From Phragmites australis (Eukaryota; Streptophyta; Magnoliopsida; Poales; Poaceae), in contig NC_084929.1 in NCBI RefSeq assembly GCF_958298935.1, positions 33,855,501-33,919,500 on the forward strand: 64,000 bases of DNA, written 5' to 3'. The notes beneath the pieces were generated by a model. The model worked only from the letters and a program-made list of their open reading frames with translations, was not told the DNA's origin and made no database searches. This document shows positions 31,863 through 41,119 of this stretch, piece after piece. Numbering within the stretch: position 1 is the stretch's first letter; the number at the start of each line of letters is the position of its first letter. The translations under genes were made by a program, and so were the position numbers.

Positions 31863-32020
31863 GGTGTGTGAACCTTCCCTGAGGGGTTTACATGGAAGAA
31901 ATTATGAAAAAAATCAAATACCTTGCTAGGGGCTCGGCTCGTTTTCAGCCCTAGGTGTGTGAACCTTCCCTAGGGGGTTTACATGGAAGAAATCATGAAA
32001 AAAAATATCAAATAACTTGC
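31863..32020. repeat. Direct repeat of about 65 bp around a 27-bp hAT end remnant
   Basis: Copy 1 (31863-31926) and copy 2 (31954-32020) both start GGTGTGTGAACCTTCCCT and end ACTTGC or CCTTGC. Between them lies a 27-bp block (31927-31953) that starts TAGGGGCTCGG and ends TTTTCAGCCCTA, looking like two hAT termini with nothing between. Confidence 0.75.
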
Positions 32021-33215
32021 TGGGTAATCTGCACAGGCACAACCGTCGATTTGTAAGAAGGTACGGCTACTTATGGTAGTTGACTTAGTTGCTTAGGTTT
32101 AGTGGTGACACTAGGGGTGTTTATCGGGTTAGTTGAGCCCGACGAATTTTGGTGAAATCAAATCTAAATTATTATTCTAGCTATGTATGATCCCGTTTTG
32201 TAAAGGAGAAGACTCCGCTTATCGCTCGCCTGGCTTCACCCGTGTTAGAGTTTGTTGGCGATGAAATTGTAGCTAGTGTGGGAGGATAGTAGCGGTGGAT
32301 GAGGAGGGCGCGGAGAGTGTTGCTTTTAGAGTTGAGTAAAGACAGAGGTTGGTAGCAAGATGAGGAAGATGCAAAGTGTTGATGCAACGCTACATGTTTT
32401 GTAGCGACGGAAAAAAACGATGGCTTGCACTCCACTGGCTGGCAGCCTACTGTACGTGCCGTGTGGACCAACTAAACCGCGGATAATCTATGACGCCTTT
32501 CACAGTCTGGAAACGTTGGAAAGCACCGGCGGCAGCGGTGGACGAACCCACAGGCGCAGCGCAGCCAGCTCCTGATCCCGCACCGACACGCTATCCAGAA
32601 GGCAAGCAGGGCACCCAAGGCTGGATATCCCTTCTTCCCCGGAGAGACGGATCCCCACCGGGAGCAGCAACCGCGGGACGCGACGCTTACTTGTGAAAGG
32701 GGCCGGCCGGCGGCTCGCACGCTGCCTTTCCTGACACCCGGGTTACCAGGTCCGAAAGGTTTTTGACCGCAGAACAGAGCCCTTTCTACGTCCGCGCTGA
32801 CGCCGCGCTTTTCCGTGTCGACGCGATTCTTCTGCGGTGGAAGCTTCGGTGCGTGGCGTGGTAGGGAAAGCTGACGAGTTGAGGATTCACGCTGGGTTCC
32901 TGTGCTTTTCGCCATCAGAGTCACGGTCACCGCGACGCGGGCGCCGCAACGTGCTGTCTCATGCGTCGAAGCAAGTAATTTTTAGCTCCACGGTTTCACA
33001 CTCCCGTACGTGCTGCGGCAAAACTTCAGTTCTCTGGAGTTTACGCGTCAACACGTAACGAGTAACGAGAGCGTTCAAATGAATACAGCTTCCTACGCGA
33101 GAAACAGAATGGCTTCGAAAGAACAGGAGCTTCTAGATTAAAGAATATGAATAAACGGAGCAAAATTTGGGGACGAACAAATTTCATTGCATAGTTTGTG
33201 TCGCACAGTAAAATT

Positions 33216-33353
33216 ACACGGTGCCGCGGCGGACTTAACCGCGAATAGGTCCCTTGACGCCTCGTCGGCGGTGAGGAAGACCTCCGCCCCTGACGCGCCG
33301 CGGCCAAGCGTCCGCACCCGTGTCCACCTCCCTGTCACGGCCGTCGGTGCCAT
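33216..33353 (-). pseudogene. Truncated MAPKKK N-terminus (partial duplicate)
   Basis: From ATG at 33353 the frame reads MAPTAVTGRWTRVRTLGRG followed by ASGAEVFL and LFAVKSA, that is, the glycine loop and the beta-3 lysine of the same kinase family as the gene at 29.2 kb. Homology ends about residue 46 and the frame runs into unrelated sequence, stopping at 33138. No catalytic loop, DFG or APE follows. Same strand as the full gene, so a broken tandem duplicate is the simplest reading. Confidence 0.85.
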
Positions 33354-33659
33354 CTCTTCCCCTCTATGTTCTTGCGATACGGTGGTGTGGTGTGGTGGTT
33401 TTATTTTGTTCTCAATGACTCCTGTCGAGTTTAGCCTACCTATTGCTATGTTGATTCTTTTTTTATGAGAGAGTGCATTTATATATATACAAGGAGGAGG
33501 AGGACTTGTATTTTGGATTAGGAAGAATTGCAAGTTTAGAACATGGAAGGTATTTTGGCGTGTGCAAAAAGCGCAGCGCAGAGGATCAGAAAGATCTTTC
33601 TGCGCACGCGTTGGTGAGCAGCAGGCTTGTGGTGTGAACGATGGGCGTGGACTTGTGAG

Positions 33660-33781
33660 GCTCTGGTCCACGGTTAATCAACAAGCCTTCGGACTCCTTG
33701 TTAGATGGGAGTGGACTCGTGACGTGGTGGGAGGCTGGGAGCGCGCTCTGGTCCCCGGTTAACCAACAAGCCTTTGGACTT
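33660..33781. repeat. Two direct repeats of about 35 bp
   Basis: GCTCTGGTCCACGGTTAATC with AACAAGCCTTCGGACT at 33660-33694 recurs at 33747-33781 with three changes. A C15 run follows the second copy at 33792-33806. Confidence 0.7.
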
Positions 33782-33829
33782 CTCCTCGTTACCCCCCCCC
33801 CCCCCCGGTCAACTCCCAACTCTCCCGGT

Positions 33830-34142
33830 CACAGCCAACGGAACTTTCATCTCCCGTTCTGCCCGTGTTTTAGGAGGTTTATTAGACGTGTCAAAAGTTC
33901 TGGTTAGCGTCGCTGATAGCAATAGCAGTAAAGCCAGTTCTATGAATTAGAGTAAATTTGGTGCATGGAAGGGTGCAGTGGTCCGCGGTTTCACGCCTGA
34001 CGGTACTTCCAACCCTCATTCCGCCCGAGTTATTTTAGGAGGTTCGTTAAACGTGTCAAAGTCCTAGTCAGGGTCGTTGATATCAGGAACAGCAAAGAGA
34101 ATCCTACGAAGCAGAGTAAAATCAGTGCATGTAAGGGTGTTG
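33830..34142. repeat. Diverged tandem duplication, unit about 160 bp
   Basis: The motifs TTTTAGGAGGTT, GTGTCAAA, GTCG(C/T)TGATA and AGAGTAAA...GTGCATG...AAGGGTG occur in the same order twice, about 160 bp apart. There is no coding potential. Confidence 0.7.
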
Positions 34143-37100
34143 TTGTGTTTGGATTGTTCAGCGAAGACCGTTGTGTATAAATGAATCCATGGTCATCCAA
34201 GTAAGAGTGCGCACCAGAAAGGCGTTGTGCGCTTCCGAGGCCACGATTGGTGGTTTGACACTCGACTCCACCGATGGCATCATGGAACTCGGTAGCAAAA
34301 TTGTACTGTGTGGCCACCTAATCCTCCATTTAAACATCTAGAAACCATTACAGGAAGGACTCTTTAGGGTCAATGTCGCATCATCATGTGACGCAAGCTC
34401 ACACACAACGGCGGCGGCTTGCCGTGGAGTGTAGCATGCACGCGGTCACTCAAGTTCCAAGCTAGACTCACGTCCGTTAATCGCATCAAGTGTACTGTAT
34501 CTTTCACAAACACTTGCCAAAAACCGTCACGTCCATGCACTCTGCACGCGTGCAAGCGCTCGCGAATTACGGCAGCCGTCGGTCCTCTGGACCTGCCGGG
34601 ATACCACAACACGGCAGGTTGTAAATGCGTCGCCGCATCGGAGGAAAAAGAAAAAGATCCCGATCCGAACGGATTGAATATCCCGAGCCTCCTTGGCGTC
34701 GGAGAACAAACATGCATATGCGTCGTTCCGTTCCTCAGGGGAATACTCCCGTGAATATGCACGGCGCCACGCGCAGCATGTTCACCATGATTAGAGATGT
34801 AAGTTTTGTATGTTTTGGGCTATTAGATATATCCAAAATAAAAAAATAAACTAAAATTTCACTCATATCTAATTAAGTTAAAAAATAAACTAAATAGTGA
34901 TCTAAAATTATTTATTAGGTACCCACTAACCGCGACACGAGCAATCCCACGGGTGCGTATTCGGATGCTGCGCCTGCGCGCATCGGCATCGTCCCGGCGC
35001 CGCGAATCGATGGCACGCGACGTGCGGCCGGTGCTGCTGGCCACGCCGAGCCGGACACAAGCGGCGTCGCGTGAGGGCGCCGGCCAGGTGGGGGTGGGGC
35101 TCGTGCCCTGCGCCGACCGAATTGGAAGTGGCGAGGTGGATGCGTGCACTTTGCGGCGCGGGCGGCCGAACGGGTGGGCCAAGGCGGCGGATGGCTGGCT
35201 CGTCGCGTGCGACGGTGCGAGTCGGATGCGTTGCTTTGCTTCCTTGGCCAGCGTGAGCTCGTCTCCACTCGTCCTCACCTGCCCGCCGGTGCGCCGTCGG
35301 TCGCTCCTTCCCGCCGGCCAGGTCCCCCGTTTGTTCCGACGGGTTGATTCTACGTCACTTCACCTTCATTTCGCCACCGATCCAAGTAAGAATCGAGGCT
35401 TTTGCCGTCGTTTAAAATGGCAGATAGGGCTGTGCTGCTTCTAGCTGTTTGTCAGATGAGAAATCAAATGTACCGATTTAAAGTGGACGGGAAAAAATGC
35501 TTTTGGATCATACGTGCACGGTGAATGGTACAATCCAGTGAAACAAGATATCACAGCACGCGGATTGTGGTAGCACGCTGATTATGCTGCACTTGAGCTC
35601 GATTTTACCACAAGTTGCCTGTTCCGGCAAAAAAAACAAGCTGCCTGCGACAGGGAGCTTACTGTAGCGGATGGGAAAACACGAAGTAAAGTCAGAGGAT
35701 GCTAATCCCTATAACGGTACGTGTGCCAGCCTTTCAAACACGGTAAACGCGTTAGATCTGGCGACGCCAAAAGGAGCAACGGCGTTTTTCAGACGGCTTG
35801 TGCACATGAACTCAACTTTTTTGAGATCCCAAAGTTACTTTGCTGCCCTGAACTCAAAGTTAGGGTTCACAACAACAGCGATCATGAGAGATAGTAGGGA
35901 TACAAAGTCAACCAAAGGTACCCTTTACCCTAATGTGCTCCTCGTAGAGGAATGAGAGATAGTAGGGATAAGAAAGAGATGAGCTCCTAACAGTCCATCC
36001 TGCATCCGCTCTGATGTCAACCATTAGGTTCTTACAGGCTTAAGACTTGAAGCGTCTCGTCACCAAATGGTTGCATTAAAAAAGTTCTTCCATGATTGAA
36101 TGCTGTTCCACCTGACATTCCATTTGTTAATCTTTTTCGCGCCAACCGCAATCATGCCACAGAGCCTTTTTTTTCTTTTACAAGCTTGCTATAAAAAAGA
36201 ACCGGGCCCCTTTTCGTTGAACCACCCCCTCCTCTAAACCGCAACAGGCCAACCATTTTGGCATCTCTCGGTTGGTCTCTGTCCCAGAAAAGGAAGTGTT
36301 GACGTACTTGCAGTTTGCCACTTGATCAAAACGCATGCTGCTGATGTGCAAGCATGACGGCGATACGGTTGACGAGAAACGAACAAGGTGCGAGATCAGA
36401 AGTCGTGCGTCCGGTTTGATCTCGCCAGACCGAGAGGATCTTCGAGCAGATAAGAAAGTGATGGCCACGAACTCTGAAACCTCGTGTGCGCACGGCCAAG
36501 GAAAATGAGTTGCATGAAGCCTACCTTGAAACATAGTTCTAGCAGAGTGCCATTTCAATCGATCCATCTATGCTGTTTGACTTTGCGTTGCACCCAGCAC
36601 CCAACTTGAGGCGACCATCCTCTGCACTCTGCATTGCTTGCAGAATACAAGTTCAGTGGATCCATCCTTGTCGTTTGACATTGCATTGAACCCAAGCGAC
36701 CATTCTCTGCACCTGTGATCGTTCTCGTGGTTGCTTGCAACAATTCATGCATCTTTGAGCTCAGATGTGAATTTTATTTTTGTGTGTGCCTTTCAACAAC
36801 AGAAAGTACAGAAATTGTGCTGCACTCCAATATTTGCCAAAGGTGAGCTGAACTGAAAATTTGTGCTTTTGAGAAGGATTGTCGACGTTGTTGCTTGCGA
36901 ATGATGCGCAGTCGACGTAAAATGTCTGCGTGCTTTACTTGGTGTTTGAGGTAACAGAGTCAGCGGCCTAATTATTCCTCTAAAATAAAAGGAGTCAACT
37001 TCCTTACAGAAGTACTAGGACATTACAGGAAAAGGAGACTGGACTTTAGGCCTTTAGCCAGTGGATGTTGACTTGTGAAGGCTCGGCAAATAGTTTTATC

Positions 37101-37445
37101 GATGGAGGAGTTGACGAACTGAAAAAGATGGCATTCTTTATTGCATTGCCTCCTTTTTTGAGGAGTAATCGCTGTATCGCCATCTATGAGATGGGATGGC
37201 GGATATCATTTGGCGAAATAGAAACGAGGCAAAGAAAGTGCAGTCTTTTGGCCAACTCCACCAGATCACACCAAGTCTGTACTCTGAATTGATTCCTGCA
37301 ATTGGCAGTTTGCCACTAGCCTCTGGCGTTGGCAAACTGGTGTGTTGGATAAGGCAGTTGGCTAGCCACTCGGCATCTCAACCTCAAGTGATCAAATAAT
37401 TGACCTGTCAGATTAGTGCTAAGCACTGCAGCATCATGGCGGTCT

Positions 37446-37980
37446 GTTGTTTTTTTTTTAAGGAAGATGGCAGGTGCTCTGCCATTTCATTATAGGAAGG
37501 AAAAGAAAGAGAACAAAGTGCAGTTACAAATTGGCAACTCGAAGATACCGATCAAAAGAGCTTACATGAAGAAACTGAAAGAGGCAACATGTAGTTCTAC
37601 AAGATGTAAACATCTAGTCGTGCCTGTCGTGCCGACCTTATACAACGACCCCATGAGAATATCATCTAACTCGGCATTCTGAACAATACCTGCAAGACCG
37701 CACCAAGACCATACATGGGAGGAGACTTGACTGGCGTAGGAGCATTGGAGGAGGAGATGCTCGACAGGTTCTGGTTCTTGCAGCTGTCTGTTGTTGAGAG
37801 CTCAATTGACAAAAGCGATGGATAAAATAGGTGCTATATCCAGTGACGGAGCAGTTGGCAAATTCCAAGACTCGGTCACCCCACAGCGGACCTTGTCGCT
37901 CTACCGTTTGCAATCTCAAAATTCCAAGCGGCCATCGTGAGGGACCGAAGATTGCTGCCTGTATGCTTTGTTTCATTGTC
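37446..37980 (-). mobile_element. 5'-truncated LINE (L1-type) 3' end
   Basis: Minus strand. The frame carries EPVEHLLLQCSYASQVSSHV followed by W, the pattern of the zf-RVT domain at the C-terminus of plant LINE reverse transcriptases. It continues to a stop, then AATGAAATGGCAGAGCACCT, typical of plant LINE 3' ends, and a poly(A) (T10 at 37450-37459 on the plus strand). The rest of the element is missing. Confidence 0.65.
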
Positions 37981-39014
37981 AGTAAGTACGGTATGAGCTC
38001 TGTCGATTTTATATTAGAAAAAAAAGTTAATCTAATTTTTTAGGAAAATCGGATTCAAAAACCATACAATTACACGGTTAATTAGAGAGAAAACCTGCAA
38101 AAAAAACCCAAACGACACGTTGACAACAACAACTAAACCAAAAGGATTCCCACACCACTCAACACAACTCTAAAGACGACAGAGTCCATCGTAGGTCATT
38201 GTTGTCAAGCTTGCCTCTTCAGCAGCACAGCAGCTCCGACTTCCCACAGTGGACCTCATTGAAACTTCAGAGCCTCAGCCGGGACCTCAAGGCGACACCT
38301 CAAGGAGGATGTTGTACAACGTCATTTTGTCAAATGCTTGCACCCATATACATACACATATAAAAAAAGAGAAAAGAGAAAAGAAAAAAAGGAGGTAGCT
38401 CAACCGACCTTTGGGCTGGCCCGGCCTTTCCCCCTCCTCCCTTCTCCACCAGGTCGGCCCGACCCTGCCCCAGCCTCCTTATCACCCCATCCAACCGCAT
38501 CTACCCTAGGGCGTCCCCACACCTGTTCTTCTTCTTCGCCCGCCTCTCTCCCTCGCACGCGCTACCGCCTCTCTCGCGTCGCGCTTCCGAGCCGCACCAC
38601 CGGCCCAGCCAACTCTCTCCTCCTCCGCTCTCTCCTTGCTCCCTGGGCTGGAGCCGGCCGAGCACACTGGTTCGGCCGTGCTCTAGCCAGTGAGCCACCG
38701 CCGTGCACGTCCATCCTTATCTCCCCACGATCTTATCCTTTCCCTCTCCAAAATCCGAACCACCCGATCCGATTCTTCCGCGTAGGAACCCTACTAGCCG
38801 CTATAAAGGCCGAATAGGATGCTCGCGGGAGGGGGCGAGATCCGAGAGCTAGAGAGAAGGAGAAGAGAGAGAGAGAGAGAGAGCCACCTCAATCCCTTCC
38901 TCTGTCGTCGCTGTTTCTTGCTCGCCCGGAGCGCCATGGTGACCATTGCCGTTGCCGGTGGGTCTCGACAGTAGCCGCCCCCTTCCCCTCCTTTCTGCTA
39001 CAGGGTCGTCGGCC

Positions 39015-39485
39015 GGCCTTCGGGTCCGTAAGCAGGTGTCGTCGACCGGCCTTCGGGTCCGTAAGCAGGTGTCGTCGACCGGCCTTCGGGTCTGTAAGCA
39101 GGTGTCGTCGACCGGCCTTCGGGTCCGTAAGCAGGTGTCGTCTGTCGGCCTTCGGATCGCGTCCGTGCATGAGCAGGTGTCGCCGGCCGGTCTTCAGGTT
39201 GCATCCGTGTGTGAGCAGGGTCGTTTGCCGGCCTTCGGGTCACGTCCGTGCGTGAGCAGGTGAAGCCAGCCGGTCTCTTATGCTGCGTCTGTGCTATACA
39301 GGTGAAGTTGTCCGACTTCTTGTTGTTGCGTCCGTGCTATACATGTGAAGCCGACCAGCCTCTTGTGCCACATCCGTGCTATACAGGTGGTAGCCGGTCG
39401 GCCTCTTATGTTGCGTCCGTGCAAAGCAGGTGGTGACCGGTCGGCTTCGTGCCATGTCCGTATAAAGCAGGTGACCGGTCGATGC
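39015..39485 (+). repeat. Minisatellite, 13 degenerate copies, unit 33 then about 42 bp
   Basis: The core GGCCTTCGGGTCCGTAAGCA with GGTGTCGTC repeats. Copy starts are about 39015, 39048, 39081, 39114, 39147, 39189, 39230, 39272, 39314, 39357, 39400, 39443 and 39481. The first four periods are exactly 33 bp (11 codons). Later ones are 41-43 bp after an insertion of about 9 bp, and divergence grows to the right. Confidence 0.92.
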
Positions 39486-39616
39486 TTCGTGTCTGCGACC
39501 GTGGTTTGTGCAATGATGTTGGTAATTCGGCTATTCTTTTGCTTGTTATGGTGGTTCTGGCTGACCCTCGTGTCATGTCCGTGGAGAGATGCTATGCTTT
39601 GGCATGAGAAGAATAT

Positions 39617-39860
39617 TTATAGTATATCATATGAGAAGAATATTAGTGATTTTTTTTAGATTTTTGAGAATTTATTTGAGTATTAAAAATTGCTTTAAGT
39701 TATAAAAGTAAGATATTTAGAGAATTTTAATTAAATATTGGTTTATATTTTTTATCGAATAAATTAAAATAAGTTGCTAGTGAGCTCTAATTTACTTATA
39801 AAAACGTTTAGAATTTTTAAACTACTTTTATATTTCTAAATAAAATTATGAATTAAATAC
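39617..39860 (-). repeat. AT-rich dispersed repeat, copy 2 (inverted)
   Basis: The reverse complement aligns along its length with 26345-26585 (shared AGAGCTCA, CAATATTTAATTAAAATTCT and CACTAATATTCTT blocks in the same order), with moderate divergence. Confidence 0.7.
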
Positions 39861-41024
39861 AAAATCACAACGCACACGTTACACGGAAGAGAGCATCCAG
39901 CATCTTCACCTAGTATTTTTAGAACCTGGCAATCCCGTCCACCCGCGCTCCCAACCAAACATCGCATTTTAGTGGACGGCCATCTCCCAGATCTCTTCGT
40001 CCGTCGAACCAAACGCATCCAGTAGTTACGTTAGATCTCCTTGCCTCTTCCTTGTGCTGCCTACATCGGAGACCTAGCTTGCCAAAATTTCAAAGAAATC
40101 ACGGGCAAATCTCTCCCTATCTGGATTCGCGTCGACCCTTTCCCGTTTCCTGAGACACGATCAAAGCAGCAGCAGCAGCCGGCAGGCGGACAGAGGAGAG
40201 AGAAACAAAGTGATCTGTGCTTCACAGCGCACTGAGCGCAGACACCGTGCATGCATGCGTGTTTCAAAGACAGGCAAACCGGAAAGAGGAGCTTCTTTCA
40301 CTTTTATATGTGGTGCTGGAATACTGAAATGGACCAAGAATGGAAGGGGCCCACGGACAGGGACTGTCAGGTCATGCATGTTGCCATGCTTGTGAGCTGT
40401 GCGACACTAGAACTGCCATTGCTAGCGACACGCAGCTCGAGAAATTTCAGTAATGGAACGCTTGGAGTAGGCTGCAGAGAAGCAATCAACAATGCAAAGC
40501 AAAACATCCCTGAATTGCCATTGCCTACAGCGCAGCTTGAGAAAATTTCAGGACAGGGGAAACTCTCTTCTCTCTGGCAGGTGGCCCTGATGCTGGGTCC
40601 AATGTAGTGGGAGCCCACCCTCGGTGACACATGCCAAATGGGCCATCCATCCAATGATCCAAGTACCCAACACTTGCAGACAGAGGAGAGAGGAGAGAGG
40701 AGAGAGAGAGAGAGCAGAGACCAAGGGAGCGGCTGTTTAGCTGTGTGATGTGGGAGCAGTGAGCCGACTGCAGAGCACAGTACAGGCCGGAGAAAAAGCA
40801 GAAATAATAACTGACAGCCATTGCTCGCTTCCTTTCCTTTTGCTCCTTGCTTACAAAGTTACCAGTACAGCGGTACAAGCCCCCCTCGCTCCCTCTTTCT
40901 CTCTCCCTCCGCCTCTCTACTCCGCTTTCCTTCCTTTGGAAGACGAGCACACACATTTTTCTTCTGCTTGCTCCTTTGCTTCTCATCGCTCATAAGCTCT
41001 GCGCCGCAAGAAGAAGGGACAACA

Positions 41025-41119
41025 ATGGCAATGGCAATGACGCAGCCGGATGCTGGAGGTGAGGCCACCAGGCTGCCCCCGGACATCCATGGCCTCAGCA
41101 AGAGCAAGAGGAGCAGCAG
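41025..41119 (+). CDS. Possible first coding exon of an unrecognised gene
   Basis: A long CT-rich leader (about 40.8-41.0 kb) precedes ATG in context ACAATGG. The frame reads MAMAMTQPDAGGEATRLPPD and IHGLSKSKRSS, then a good donor AG|GTCAGT. The GC-rich exon in AT-rich surroundings is gene-like. I do not recognise the protein and cannot follow it with confidence. A second coding-like block lies near 42535-42690, but its frame does not join directly. The gene may be truncated, or middle exons may have escaped me. Confidence 0.35.

Larger units (their letters stand above)
30725..33215. other. Spacer upstream of the kinase gene
   Basis: Apart from the hAT-like element and the direct repeat, 32.0-33.2 kb holds no supportable gene. 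A 152-aa minus-strand frame at 32.47-32.93 kb is GC-driven and has no recognisable domain. Confidence 0.5.
38330..39890 (+). repeat. LTR-like segment (possible solo LTR fragment)
   Basis: A CT/CG-rich, gene-free stretch leads to CTATAAAGG at about 38801, then a GA-rich leader, a minisatellite (39015-39485) and an AT-rich tail (39617-39860) shared in inverted orientation with 26345-26585. This layout (promoter, then repeats, then AT-rich end) resembles long LTRs of grass gypsy elements. I could not define both ends or a target duplication. Confidence 0.45.
33354..41024. other. Gene-poor region with duplications and retroelement remnants
   Basis: It contains the repeat pairs at 33.66-33.78 and 33.83-34.14 kb, a GC-rich stretch (34.95-35.35 kb) with frames on both strands but no domain, a LINE 3' end (37446-37980), and an LTR-like segment with a minisatellite (38.3-39.9 kb). 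35.4-37.4 kb shows nothing I can assign. Confidence 0.5.

Noticed and set aside
32472..32930. 152-aa minus-strand frame
   Set aside because: No recognisable motif. GC-rich chance frame.
34859..35444. Overlapping 100-160-aa frames on both strands in a GC-rich island
   Set aside because: No domain, no plausible splice structure. Both strands are equally open, as expected from composition.
38338..38817. 159-aa proline/serine-rich frame
   Set aside because: It is CT-rich LTR-like or leader sequence. The composition explains the open frame.
39015..39485. Possible CRISPR array
   Set aside because: Repeats are contiguous with no unique spacers, and the genome is a plant. It is a minisatellite.
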